Counted from the stretch's first letter, positions 39,132 to 47,341 are shown. The stretch is DNA of 64,000 nt from Lachnospiraceae bacterium MD329 (GCA_010206265.1 VIQV01000023.1:213634-277633); one strand, 5' to 3'. Numbers and translations are program-made. Notes: a model not told the origin generated them from the sequence alone.

Positions 39132-40919
39132 TTACATAGTATATTTTTCTGACTGTTTTAAAAACATTTCCGCGTATTTTCCATTTTGGTTCATCAATTC
39201 CTCGTGTGTTCCCTGCTCTATTATTTCACCATTTTCAAGCATAATTATTCTGTCTGCCATACAAGTAGTTGATAAACGGTGCGATATAAATATTACCGTC
39301 TTATGCTCTGACAATGTCATCATAGTCTGATTGAGCTTATATTCACTTATAGGGTCAAGCGCGCTTGACGGTTCATCTAATATTACATAAGCGCATTTCT
39401 TCGCAAAAATACGGGCTATTGCGATTTTTTGTTCTTCTCCGCCCGAAAGATTTACGCCGTCCTCCGAAAACTCACGTGTAAGCGGTGTTTCTATTCCTTT
39501 TTCAAGTTTGGCAAGTTTATCGGAAAAACCGCTTTTTTCAAGCGCGTCCTCAATATCCGTACATCTGTCATCAGCTACAAAATCCATTTCCACATTTTCG
39601 GCTATCGTTCCCGCAAACACCTTATAGTCCTGAAAAACAGAACCGAACCGACGTCTGTAGTTCGCTGTCGCAAACTCTTTTATATTAATTTCTCCCGCTG
39701 TTATTTCTCCGTCTGTCACATCATAAAGTCTCATCAACAATTTAACGAGCGTTGATTTACCTGCTCCGTTATATCCGACAATAGCAATTTTTTCATAGGG
39801 CTTTATATCAAGATTAATATTTCTAAGGCTGTAGCTTTCAGCGCCTTCATATTTAAAGGACACGTTTTTCAGCGAAAGCGTTACCGGTTTCTCAGATGCG
39901 TCCAATCCCTGCTGATTCTCAATCTTAGGCTCATATGCAAGAAATTCACGAAAATTATCAACATACAAGCTCTGTTCACTCATATCTGTTAAAACATTAA
40001 TAAATTCACTTGTACGATACGCAAAATTCCATACCGCCCCTGTAAGCGACGCAAGCTCTCCGAATTTAAGCGTCTTTGCAACCAGCGTTTTAAAACACAA
40101 ATACAGATATATGAAAAAGTCAAGGAAACCTTCTGTAGACAGCACAGATATAGTCCAGAGCACAGCTATTTTTTTCCCTGCCTTATCGTTAATTTCCCAT
40201 ATTTTCGACATTGTGTCTTTAAGGCGTTTAAAAAGTGTTTTGTGCATATCGCTCAGGCGTATTTCCTTAGCATAATCCGCAAGATAAAATACCCTTGAAA
40301 CATAGTCACGTTCACGTTCGTGCGGTTTTGCCTCAACATTCATTTTATATCTCAATTTTACAACTATTGAATTTAGCACAAGACGTATAATAATCAATAC
40401 TGCTGCAAACAGCATTAACACAACATCATTTGCAATCATAAATCCGCCGAAAAATATTATATCCGACAGTCTTGCAACAAACACACACCACGAATTGTAC
40501 ATTTCGCCAATCTTCTCATCAGACTGCGACGCCGCCCAAACAAAATCAGTATAAAACTTCGGTGTTTCGTAATATACCAAATCCATTTTTCTTGCCTGCT
40601 CAAATACCACCTTTTTCATTCCTGCCTTTAGCTTTACCCAGCTTGTTGCAGAAAGATATTCTGCGCTTATGGCGCCTAAAATATGTCTTACAATCATTGC
40701 AAGACTTACAAATCCCAGAAAAGTCAAAAGCTCCTTAACGGATTTTCCGTCGAAAAGTCCGTTGAATATGTACTTTATTGAATATGCTCCTGTCAGCATA
40801 TCAATAAATGATACATATATGCAGAACAGAAAATTCACTATAAAATACACGGGTGCAAACTTCAGGAAATATTTCATCATAAGCAGATGGTTTGAAATAA
40901 TATGTAAAAACCTTTTCAT
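39132..40919 (-). CDS. ABC exporter half-transporter 2 (membrane + ATPase domains)
   Basis: The 595-residue protein has a membrane domain (about 1-310, six spans) and a nucleotide-binding domain with Walker A VGYNGAGKSTLVKLLMRLYD, signature NLSGGEEQKIAIARI and Walker B YVILDEPSSALDP, then the H-loop in FISHRLST. Its start overlaps the stop of the next exporter gene by one base (TAATG). The two proteins are about equally long and alike, so they should form a heterodimer. Exporters of this type move lipids, peptides or drugs; the substrate is unknown. Confidence 0.9.
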   Translation of the reverse strand: MKRFLHIISNHLLMMKYFLKFAPVYFIVNFLFCIYVSFIDMLTGAYSIKYIFNGLFDGKSVKELLTFLGFVSLAMIVRHILGAISAEYLSATSWVKLKAGMKKVVFEQARKMDLVYYETPKFYTDFVWAASQSDEKIGEMYNSWCVFVARLSDIIFFGGFMIANDVVLMLFAAVLIIIRLVLNSIVVKLRYKMNVEAKPHERERDYVSRVFYLADYAKEIRLSDMHKTLFKRLKDTMSKIWEINDKAGKKIAVLWTISVLSTEGFLDFFIYLYLCFKTLVAKTLKFGELASLTGAVWNFAYRTSEFINVLTDMSEQSLYVDNFREFLAYEPKIENQQGLDASEKPVTLSLKNVSFKYEGAESYSLRNINLDIKPYEKIAIVGYNGAGKSTLVKLLMRLYDVTDGEITAGEINIKEFATANYRRRFGSVFQDYKVFAGTIAENVEMDFVADDRCTDIEDALEKSGFSDKLAKLEKGIETPLTREFSEDGVNLSGGEEQKIAIARIFAKKCAYVILDEPSSALDPISEYKLNQTMMTLSEHKTVIFISHRLSTTCMADRIIMLENGEIIEQGTHEELMNQNGKYAEMFLKQSEKYTM

Positions 40920-42715
40920 TATTCCTGCACCTCGCTTTCCTTATACTGTTTTGCCTGCATATTAAACATTTCAGCATACTTTCCGTTTTTGGACATCAAT
41001 TCCGAATGTGTACCCTGCTCTACAATCTCTCCCTGTTCCAAAAGATAGATAACATCTGCATTTACTGCCGACGAAAGCCTGTGTGAAATAAACATAACAG
41101 TTTTATCACTGCACGCTTTCATCATATTTTCAAACATCTCATATTCACTTATAGGGTCGAGCGCACTTGAAGGCTCGTCCAATATAGCGATGGACGACTG
41201 CTTTGCAAACACACGCGCCACCGCGATTTTCTGAAACTCACCGCCCGAAAGCATTGTACCCTCGTCATCAAACTCACGCGTAAGCTGTGTGTCCATACCG
41301 TGTTCAAGTGTATTAACCTTATCCATAAGTCCGCTTGCACTTACAGCCTCATATGCAATATTTGAATCATTATCATCCTGCGCAGGGTGAAGCAAAACAT
41401 TTTCCTCAATGCTTGAAGCAAAGATTTTAAAATCCTGAAATACTGTTCCAAAACTATGGCGGTAATCTGAAAGTCTGTAGTCCTTTATATTTACACCATC
41501 AAGCAGTATTTCTCCCTCACTAACGTCATAAAGACGCATTATCAGCTTAACAAGCGTGGATTTACCTGCACCATTATGACCTACAAAGGCAACTTTTTGT
41601 CCTTCTGGTATATCAATATTGATATTTTTAAGAGTGGGCTTTGTCTGTCCCTCATATGTAAACGATACGTTTCTAAGAGTTAATCTGTGTTTTTTATTTT
41701 GCGGTACCAATCCATTTTTATTTTCTGTTATTTTCGGCTTATACTCAAAAAATGTTTTTAGATTTTCAACATACAGTCCGTTTTCTATAAATATCGACAT
41801 ATTCCAAGTAAAACTGTAAATATTCATCTGCAAGGTTGTTGCGGCATTTAAAATTGTGACAACATCGCTCAGTTTATATGCCTGCTGTTCAATATATCTG
41901 AATATTATAATTCCCTGCGCCACAAGATATGTGCCAAAGCTCATAAACAACTCTCGCAGAACTCTCAGCCATGCCGCTATACCATAATAATGGTGCGTGA
42001 TTTTCATAGCCTGTTTTACAGACTCATTAAAATGCTTTAATAACGGAAAAAACATATTGCCAAGACGCAGTTCCTTGGCATAATCCTGTAAATATACCGT
42101 TCTGTTGACATAATCCTGTGTTCTTGTCTGAGGTGTAGTTTCAACCATACATTTATATTTCAGCTTTGAACGCTTTTTATCAATAATAATTGAACCAATA
42201 GCGCAGACTACAACTATAGGTATCACAATCGGTTCCCACAAAGCAATGATAAATGTGCTTATTATCGCCGACGCGGCAATTCCAAACATACGGCTGCAAT
42301 TTTCTAAAATTTTTATACCGCGCTGTAAAATTTCAGAATTTGCACGTGTGTATTTATTGTAAAATTCAGGATTTTCATAACAGCTCAGGTCACATTCAAC
42401 TGCTTTTTCATACATCTTTTTAAGCAGCATTTCATCTATTTTAAGCTTTATCTTGCGTCTATACCAATGCCAGTACAATGCGGTAAATATACCTGTAGAC
42501 GCGCTGTATACCAAAACCATCAAAAGAAGCATTACTACTTGTGAAAATTCTGTTCCGTTTTCTATCGCTTTAACGATAAATCTTAACAGAAATACAGAAT
42601 AAAACAACTCACTAAACCTATGAATCAGTGAATGAATCATTTCACATATTACCCCCGACGGGCAAGCCTGCCATATAAGACGAAGCATATACAAATTATT
42701 TTTTAAACTTTTCAT
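40919..42715 (-). CDS. ABC exporter half-transporter 1 (membrane + ATPase domains)
   Basis: I start at the ATG at 42715 (598 residues, MKSLKNNLYMLRLIWQACPS) behind GAGGGG; the long upstream frame crosses a terminator and is leader RNA. It has six membrane spans, Walker A VGHNGAGKSTLVKLIMRLYD, signature MLSGGEFQKIAVARV, Walker B IAILDEPSSALDP and FISHRLSS. It is the promoter-proximal gene of the pair. The structured leader suggests expression is switched on by an antibiotic, peptide or other signal. Confidence 0.9.
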   Translation of the reverse strand: MKSLKNNLYMLRLIWQACPSGVICEMIHSLIHRFSELFYSVFLLRFIVKAIENGTEFSQVVMLLLMVLVYSASTGIFTALYWHWYRRKIKLKIDEMLLKKMYEKAVECDLSCYENPEFYNKYTRANSEILQRGIKILENCSRMFGIAASAIISTFIIALWEPIVIPIVVVCAIGSIIIDKKRSKLKYKCMVETTPQTRTQDYVNRTVYLQDYAKELRLGNMFFPLLKHFNESVKQAMKITHHYYGIAAWLRVLRELFMSFGTYLVAQGIIIFRYIEQQAYKLSDVVTILNAATTLQMNIYSFTWNMSIFIENGLYVENLKTFFEYKPKITENKNGLVPQNKKHRLTLRNVSFTYEGQTKPTLKNINIDIPEGQKVAFVGHNGAGKSTLVKLIMRLYDVSEGEILLDGVNIKDYRLSDYRHSFGTVFQDFKIFASSIEENVLLHPAQDDNDSNIAYEAVSASGLMDKVNTLEHGMDTQLTREFDDEGTMLSGGEFQKIAVARVFAKQSSIAILDEPSSALDPISEYEMFENMMKACSDKTVMFISHRLSSAVNADVIYLLEQGEIVEQGTHSELMSKNGKYAEMFNMQAKQYKESEVQE

Positions 42716-42888
42716 ATTATCCCCTCTTTTGTTTAAGAAAAAAATGCGTTGCCAAAGCAACGCACAAAAAAATACATTGCTCTGATTGCTGCGACACAAC
42801 TTTCCTGAAAACAAATGGGAAAAGAGAGAATGTATTTTTATACAAATACCATTCCCATTTGTCTTTCAGATTATTTAGTTATGTCGCA
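42716..42888 (-). ncRNA. Structured attenuator leader of the ABC exporter pair
   Basis: The transcript should begin near 42887. It can form one long imperfect hairpin (outer arms TGCGACA at 42882-42888 and TGTCGCA at 42790-42796; inner arms at 42852-42862 and 42811-42821), then a terminator (42738-42764). A segment AGAGCAATG (42775-42783, minus sense) can pair with CGTTGCTTT in the terminator (42754-42762) and would break it, so it is a candidate antiterminator. Tiny frames MGMVFV (42838-42858) and a 14-codon frame from 42777 could be leader peptides, but their ribosome sites are weak. Confidence 0.65.
42738..42764 (-). terminator. Attenuator terminator before the ABC exporter genes
   Basis: An 8-bp perfect stem (TGCGTTGC / GCAACGCA) with a 4-base loop, followed on the minus strand by seven T residues, 23 bases upstream of the exporter ATG and downstream of its only visible promoter. 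Confidence 0.85.
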
Positions 42889-42893
42889 AGTAT

Positions 42894-42922
42894 ATTGTGC
42901 CATAAAATCGTTTTTTTGTCAA
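42894..42922 (-). promoter_or_regulatory. Promoter of the ABC exporter leader
   Basis: A perfect TTGACA -35 box, 17-base spacer and CACAAT -10 box on the minus strand, placing the transcript start at the base of the long leader hairpin. Confidence 0.75.
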
Positions 42923-42981
42923 GTTAATTATAATTTTGCAGAAAATAATTTTTATTTTAGCTTTTAGTTCAAACTTTTGTC

Positions 42982-43010
42982 TTGACTTTAAAAAAAATAT
43001 ATGATATAAT
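42982..43010 (+). promoter_or_regulatory. Promoter of tRNA-Leu
   Basis: TTGACT and TATAAT with a 17-base spacer, 23 bases before the tRNA. Confidence 0.8.
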
Positions 43011-43032
43011 TCACTTTGTTGTTAAATAATAT

Positions 43033-43121
43033 GCCGATGTGGCGGAATTGGCAGACGCCCGGGACTTAAAATCCCGTGGGAAGAAATTCCCGTACCGGTT
43101 CGACCCCGGTCATCGGCACCA
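43033..43121 (+). tRNA. tRNA-Leu (anticodon UAA)
   Basis: The acceptor arms GCCGATG and CATCGGC pair perfectly, with an encoded CCA end. The anticodon stem CGGGA / TCCCG encloses the loop CTTAAAA, giving anticodon TAA. A long variable arm (GGGAAGAAATTCCC) is class II, as expected for leucine, and the T arm reads CCGGTTCGACCCCGG. It ends where the accessory island begins, so its 3' half is the probable integration site. Confidence 0.97.
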
Positions 43122-43126
43122 AAGAA

Positions 43127-43166
43127 ATGGCTTAAAACCTATAAGTTTTAGGTCATTTTTGTTTTT
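43127..43166 (+). terminator. Terminator after tRNA-Leu
   Basis: A 12-bp stem (43127-43138 with 43145-43156, two or three G-U pairs) and a 6-base loop, followed by TTTTTGTTTTT. Confidence 0.85.
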
Positions 43167-43223
43167 ATCTCCTTAATTTTTAACAGCTTTTATATGATAG
43201 ATTTTTCATTTTACCACTACTTT

Positions 43224-43390
43224 TTATTTTGCCATTCGTAATACATTAGATAAAATATTTATATCTTTCCTCTTCTCTCCAAGGTCTGGTTGTAAATAAA
43301 AATCAGCTGTAGTAGCAATTATACTGTGTCCTAAATACTCTTGTATGATTTTAAGGTCTACTCCTTGCTTTAGTAATAACGTAGCACAAG
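43224..43390 (-). pseudogene. C-terminal fragment of a tyrosine recombinase (integrase)
   Basis: The minus-strand frame ending at TAA 43224-43226 reads CATLLLKQGVDLKIIQEYLG and then HSIIATTADFYLQPDL, the final catalytic region of phage/ICE integrases (the LGH histidine and the tyrosine in DFY). Upstream homology stops at about 43390, where a plus-strand frame takes over, so at least three quarters of the gene is deleted. The position, with the stop about 100 bases from the tRNA 3' end, is the normal place of an integrase next to its attachment site. Confidence 0.85.
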
Positions 43391-43392
43391 AC

Positions 43393-43521
43393 ATGAATGA
43401 ACTAACTAATGAACAAAATGAAATTATACAACTATGGAATACTTTAGATGATTATTCTAAACAACTTGCTAAAAACTATTTATACGGATTGGCACACAAA
43501 CCATTATTACCTCCAGAATAA
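43393..43521 (+). pseudogene. C-terminal remnant, possibly of a phage-type repressor
   Basis: The 42-codon frame (MNELTNEQNEIIQLWNTLDD, ending KPLLPPE) stays open upstream into the junction with the integrase fragment, so it is probably the 3' end of a longer gene. Its place just before an ImmA/IrrE gene is where the HTH repressor normally sits. Identity as a repressor is inferred from position, not from a visible HTH. Confidence 0.5.
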
Positions 43522-43546
43522 GCAAAAATAAGGAGAGATACTAACG

Positions 43547-44119
43547 ATGAACTACAAAGAACTACTAAACATTGCAACCCATAAGATTATTTACAACACT
43601 AATGATTTGCCACAAAACGCTTTTAGCATAGCGTTACAACAGGGCATAAGACTAAAAAACAGCATAGAATGTAAGGAGGATTTCAAAGATAGTTATCCGT
43701 TAACTCACACAAACGCACTCTATGCCTTATACAAAAACGAGTATACGATTTATTATGACGAAAATTTTCCATATAAAAATTTTGCCATAGCACACGAAAT
43801 AGCACACCACTTGTTAAATCATACAACCGATGGAGCCGCACAACACCAAGAAGCTCAGCTTTTAGCTGCAATTTTAATTGCTCCTCCTCACTTAATTAAT
43901 ACTAATAAAATTAAATCTGCTATCAACTTATCTGAAACGTGCAAAATGCCTATTGATATTGCAGAAAGATATTGGCATGAAATAAATAACTGTCATAGTG
44001 TTTTAAAACAAGACTACGCTTCTAAAACACTAATGTCAATTATAGCATCTGCGGTAATTATAATTGGGTCTATATCTTTATCAAAAGTAAAAAACAATAT
44101 AAATAGACGCAATTTATGA
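43547..44119 (+). CDS. ImmA/IrrE family metallopeptidase with C-terminal membrane segment
   Basis: The 190-residue protein has the zinc motif AIAHEIAHHLLNHT near residue 84 (HExxH) and the glutamate-rich region QHQEAQLLAAILIAPP that supplies the third ligand. A hydrophobic segment (about 163-180, SIIASAVIIIGSISLS) could anchor it. ImmA relatives cut or inactivate phage-type repressors to release mobile elements. AAGGAGAG precedes the ATG. It seems intact although its repressor and integrase neighbours are not. Confidence 0.85.
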   Translation: MNYKELLNIATHKIIYNTNDLPQNAFSIALQQGIRLKNSIECKEDFKDSYPLTHTNALYALYKNEYTIYYDENFPYKNFAIAHEIAHHLLNHTTDGAAQHQEAQLLAAILIAPPHLINTNKIKSAINLSETCKMPIDIAERYWHEINNCHSVLKQDYASKTLMSIIASAVIIIGSISLSKVKNNINRRNL

Positions 44120-44150
44120 CTTTACAAAGTTTGTGCACTTTCATAAATTT

Positions 44151-44190
44151 AAAGATACTGCCAAATCATTTCTCAGCAGTATCTTTTATT
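44151..44190. terminator. Terminator between ImmA gene and the hic region
   Basis: Perfect 11-bp arms AAAGATACTGC (44151-44161) and GCAGTATCTTT (44176-44186) with a 14-base loop and T run; it also serves the minus-strand genes arriving from the right. Confidence 0.85.
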
Positions 44191-44270
44191 ATTTCTTTAG
44201 CCTTTTCTATGCCTTTCTGTACCCATTCATCAAATTCTGATGTGGTTTGTTGTTCCTTAGAATTTTCCAT
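44166..44270 (-). CDS. Small 34-residue acidic/lysine-rich protein downstream of hicB
   Basis: ATG at 44270 with GAGGGG upstream; the product (MENSKEQQTTSEFDEWVQKG, then a KAKEIIKD helix) is helical and charged. It starts 17 bases after the hicB stop and ends inside the terminator, so it looks like the last gene of the hic transcript. I do not recognise it; it may be a truncated remnant. Confidence 0.45.
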   Translation of the reverse strand: MENSKEQQTTSEFDEWVQKGIEKAKEIIKDTAEK

Positions 44271-44286
44271 AAATACCACATCCCCT

Positions 44287-44637
44287 CTACATGGTATTAT
44301 GACTTAATAAATAAACACAATATTGATTCATACTAATTCCTTCTGCCTTAGAGCGTTCAGCTAATTCCTTGTGCAACGACTTAGGCATTCTTAATTTAAA
44401 CTGTCCACTGTAATCATCAATGTTTGTAGGTTCTGGTATTTGTATCCCCTCGCTGAGACAAGTTGTAAACCAAGTTTTTTTTGCGTCTTCGAGCATATCT
44501 ATACCTTGCTGTATCGTATCTGCACATGTCATACATCCCGGCAATTCAGGACATTGTAAAGCATATCCGCCTTCTTCCGTGTCAGGAATGATTTCTATTT
44601 TATAATCAAGCCCCATATAATAACTTAAATCTTTCAT
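44287..44637 (-). CDS. hicB: HicB-type antitoxin
   Basis: The 116-residue protein has the partial RNase-H-like HicB fold (IEIIPDTEEGGYALQCPELP, a diagnostic pattern) and a C-terminal ribbon-helix-helix DNA-binding part (FKLRMPKSLHKELAERSKAE, then GISMNQYCVYLLS). It would neutralise HicA and repress the promoter at 44911-44940. It is four bases after hicA. Confidence 0.92.
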   Translation of the reverse strand: MKDLSYYMGLDYKIEIIPDTEEGGYALQCPELPGCMTCADTIQQGIDMLEDAKKTWFTTCLSEGIQIPEPTNIDDYSGQFKLRMPKSLHKELAERSKAEGISMNQYCVYLLSHNTM

Positions 44638-44641
44638 AAAA

Positions 44642-44891
44642 TCAATCCTCCTTGCTTAAATATTTTTGCACTTCCTGTCTTACTAATTCAATATAAGCCT
44701 TATTTATAGGTGTATGTTTGGGAATAGTTATAGGCATATACCCTTGTTTCCTAAATATATAATGGCTACTACCGCCTTTAGGTTGACTTTGTGTATATCC
44801 CATTTTAACTAATGCTTTTGACAAATCCTCAAAAACGCAAATCCCTATTACATTTTAAAATTTCTTGTATTAGTTTTTCCCATTTGCTCAT
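44642..44891 (-). pseudogene. hicA: HicA-type mRNA interferase toxin, frameshifted
   Basis: The ATG at 44891 with GAGGTG opens a frame MSKWEKLIQEILKCNRDLRF that hits TGA. The rest of HicA (EDLSKALVKMGYTQSQ, GGSSHYIFRKQGYMPITIPK with the catalytic histidine) continues in the next frame to 44642. Removing one T from the run of five (44831-44835) would restore an 83-residue HicA of normal length. So the toxin is inactive, made by frameshifting, or misread in the sequence. The antitoxin is intact. Confidence 0.85.
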
Positions 44892-44910
44892 CTTTACACC
44901 TCTTTTATAT

Positions 44911-44940
44911 ATTATAGCACGACGTCATATACGGCGTCAA
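44911..44940 (-). promoter_or_regulatory. hicAB promoter and palindromic operator
   Basis: TTGACG and TATAAT with an 18-base spacer on the minus strand. The spacer and -35 box contain a near-palindrome starting GACGTC and ending GGCGTC (44921-44938, 14 of 18 positions symmetric), a likely HicB binding site. Confidence 0.65.
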
Positions 44941-44962
44941 TGGTTAATATAGATTCTTCATT

Positions 44963-45215
44963 TTAACTGTAGTAAGAAATTTCTCCGAAATATTCATACC
45001 ACCCTTTTAGTCGTAAAAATTCAGATTCCATCAATTTCAATTTCTTGAGTCCTATATTGATTATTTCCATTTGATAACTCAAAATACTTACAAAGTTTAT
45101 CAATACATTCACAAATTTGAATAATATTATATTAATTTCTCTTTATAAGTATCTGTGCTATATCATTTATCCAAAACTCATCTACACTCAAAGATTTTTT
45201 AATTCTCTCTATCAT
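44963..45215 (-). pseudogene. Decayed gene remnant downstream of fic
   Basis: A frame starting MIERIKKSLSVDEFWINDIA stops at TAA after 27 residues but stays open beyond it (YNIIQICECIDKLCKYFELS), and a second frame then reads KLKLMESEFLRLKGWYEYFG before stopping at 44963. This looks like one gene broken by a stop and a frameshift. It overlaps the fic end by 17 bases. I do not recognise the family. Confidence 0.35.
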
Positions 45216-45957
45216 TATCATCCTCCGTAAAATATAAACACTGATTATAATAATACTCTTGTTCTTTTAGAAACAGACTGGCTAATTTATTAGCATTTTT
45301 ATCCTCATTATAAAATGACAGAGCATCAACATATTCCACTCTGTTGCTATCCTCTATTATAATTGGAGAAATGCTGTTTCTCAAACACTCTCTAAACAAA
45401 ATTATTCTTCCTGTCCTGCCGTTCCCATCTTGAAATGGATGTATACTTTCATATTTCGCATGAAATTCGGCTAATACAGGTATATCAACATTCTGTCCAC
45501 AATACCAACGGAGTAATTCCTCCATCTCACTCGGCACATCTTTCGGCATTACTGTTTTATACATTCCAATCATATTAGGTCGCTTTTTATAATCTCCAAT
45601 AGCATATCCATTAGCTCTATCCTCAAACACTCCAGACTTCAACTCATAATGAAACTGCTTTATCAAATTTTCCGACAATGGCTCTTCTATTGTATCTATC
45701 ATCTTATTAAACATAAGAAAATGTCCATTCATTTCCTCTATATCTTTTGTTCTGTATGGGTCATCATTCTGCGGTAAAGTGCCACTGTCAAACAATGAAG
45801 CAGTCTGAGCCTCCGTAAGTGTACTACCTTCAATTTTATTTGAGTTGTATGCCAGTAAACGCTGCGTATACGCATATACGCCAGAGCGATCAAACTTATC
45901 CCGTTCTATTTTAAATCGTTCTAGCAAGAATTCTACAAATTTATTCTTATTCATCAT
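45199..45957 (-). CDS. Fic family protein with N-terminal inhibitory motif (class II)
   Basis: The 252-residue protein has the Fic active site HPFQDGNGRTGR near residue 170, where the histidine catalyses AMP transfer. Near residue 38 it has SNKIEGS, matching the (S/T)xxxE(G/N) self-inhibitory motif of class II Fic proteins, whose glutamate blocks ATP binding. It would modify target proteins with AMP (or remove AMP), target unknown. Ribosome site AGGAGGAGG is strong. It sits in a cluster of toxin-type genes. Confidence 0.88.
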   Translation of the reverse strand: MMNKNKFVEFLLERFKIERDKFDRSGVYAYTQRLLAYNSNKIEGSTLTEAQTASLFDSGTLPQNDDPYRTKDIEEMNGHFLMFNKMIDTIEEPLSENLIKQFHYELKSGVFEDRANGYAIGDYKKRPNMIGMYKTVMPKDVPSEMEELLRWYCGQNVDIPVLAEFHAKYESIHPFQDGNGRTGRIILFRECLRNSISPIIIEDSNRVEYVDALSFYNEDKNANKLASLFLKEQEYYYNQCLYFTEDDNDREN

Positions 45958-45991
45958 AAGCCGCCTCCTCCTTTAAAAGAATCGTTTTATC

Positions 45992-46154
45992 TTAATCTAC
46001 ATACCAACGCCCACGAACCTCTTCAATTTCTTCTTCGGTTAAATCTTCATCTGAAATGTCATCACTTTCATAATTAGGACAGTTATATATGTTTGACCCA
46101 TCAAAAACAGTATCCACAATGATTACATTTCATAACAATTTCTTCTGAAATCAT
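45992..46154 (-). pseudogene. Broken small zinc-ribbon-like protein
   Basis: The ATG at 46154 with a GGAAGG site reads MISEEIVMKCNHCGYCF and stops. Another frame continues TVFDGSNIYNCPNYESDD and then LTEEEIEEVRGRWYVD to 45992. Joined, they give a C-x2-C...C small protein with an acidic helix, so a one-base deletion (or two-base insertion equivalent) near 46115 is likely. It lies between the two fic genes. Confidence 0.45.
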
Positions 46155-46191
46155 ACTAAAATTCCTTCCTTAATAAAACTCCTATTCTAAC

Positions 46192-46992
46192 CTACTTTGA
46201 TATAATCATATCGTCATTGTTAAGCTCAAAATTTCCGTCAAATAACAGATTAGTATAAAATTTTTCCAAGAATGAAAAATCCACATCTATCCCCTTACTA
46301 TAATCTGCATAATTTGACCTTACCAAAGCATTTCGATAATACTTTGAATATTCCTTAAACATATCATTGTTTATACTAAAGCCAATACTATTCAAGTACA
46401 ATTCTATAAAAACGGCTGTTGTCCGTGTATTTCCTTCTCCAAAAGGATGTACTTGCCAGATTGATGAGGAAAACTCGCATATTCTTCTAACTATCTGCTC
46501 ATTACTCATTTTAGAATATTGCTGTCGTTTCTCTGTTGCAAAGTCATATTCCAAAATGTCTTGCATTTCAAAATGATTAGCATATTTCACCGTATCACCA
46601 CATAATACATCTTCCTCTTTTGTTATATTGTACGGTCTGAATTGTCCTGCAAAGTCATATATTCCGTCAAAGAGGTATCTGTGGATAGATTTTAACACTG
46701 ATGGATTAAGAGATACTGTTCCCTCTGCTAATAGTTCTACAATTCTTGCAGAAACAATATCGCATTCCATCGTTTCTGCTCGTTCTTTATCGGGTACAGT
46801 TTTATAATATGTTGTCAGCTTTTCCTTGACTTCCTGTGTAGTAATTTCTCCTTGAATATTCTGTTCTGATAATTCATACAAATATTTTGAGGGTTTCAAA
46901 CCGTCAACATCTTGCAACCCAATAGCAGCATTCCAATATTCTCTCTGCTCTTCAGATTTGTGTTTATATTCCTTTAGTTTATATTCAGCCAT
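46192..46992 (-). CDS. Fic/DOC family protein, second type
   Basis: I start at the ATG at 46992 (266 residues, MAEYKLKEYKHK) behind AGAGGTGG. The active site is HPFGEGNTRTTAVFIE near residue 190. Residues about 20-60 (KYLYELSEQNIQGEITTQE) look like a fused VbhA-type antitoxin helix, which in related proteins holds the inhibitory glutamate; I do not see a clear (S/T)xxxE(G/N) motif, so the regulation is uncertain. It is cotranscribed with the 112-residue protein, 10 bases upstream. Confidence 0.85.
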   Translation of the reverse strand: MAEYKLKEYKHKSEEQREYWNAAIGLQDVDGLKPSKYLYELSEQNIQGEITTQEVKEKLTTYYKTVPDKERAETMECDIVSARIVELLAEGTVSLNPSVLKSIHRYLFDGIYDFAGQFRPYNITKEEDVLCGDTVKYANHFEMQDILEYDFATEKRQQYSKMSNEQIVRRICEFSSSIWQVHPFGEGNTRTTAVFIELYLNSIGFSINNDMFKEYSKYYRNALVRSNYADYSKGIDVDFSFLEKFYTNLLFDGNFELNNDDMIISK

Positions 46993-47002
46993 AAATCCAC
47001 CT

Positions 47003-47341
47003 CTAAATCCATTGTTCAAGCAATTCTATATCATCTTTACCTAAAGTTCCCAAAAGATGATTGTTCCTATATACTCTAATTCCAGATGATATATCTATAT
47101 AATACAACCCATATTCATATTGCATTATAGTAAATTCAACGCTTCCGTATCTTATATCTAAAAATCCATTTTGTTTATTTAATTCTCTTTCCTCTTTGGC
47201 AAACCTAAGTCGTGTATCACTTAATTTTTGTGCAACAAGATTTATAGAATGACTATCCGCATTATTCAAACAAATCAACTGCTGTTTAAGATATTTATAG
47301 GTTTTCATCGCTTCCATAATCTGTTTCTTTGTTAAATCCAT
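47003..47341 (-). CDS. Hypothetical protein upstream of fic
   Basis: The 112-residue protein starts with a helical half (MDLTKKQIMEAMKTYKYLKQ, then SINLVAQKLSDTRLRFAKEE) and ends with a beta-rich half (GSVEFTIMQYEYGLYYIDIS). AGGAGTG precedes the ATG and its stop is 10 bases before the fic start, so it may be a partner or antitoxin of the Fic protein. I do not recognise the family. Confidence 0.65.
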   Translation of the reverse strand: MDLTKKQIMEAMKTYKYLKQQLICLNNADSHSINLVAQKLSDTRLRFAKEERELNKQNGFLDIRYGSVEFTIMQYEYGLYYIDISSGIRVYRNNHLLGTLGKDDIELLEQWI

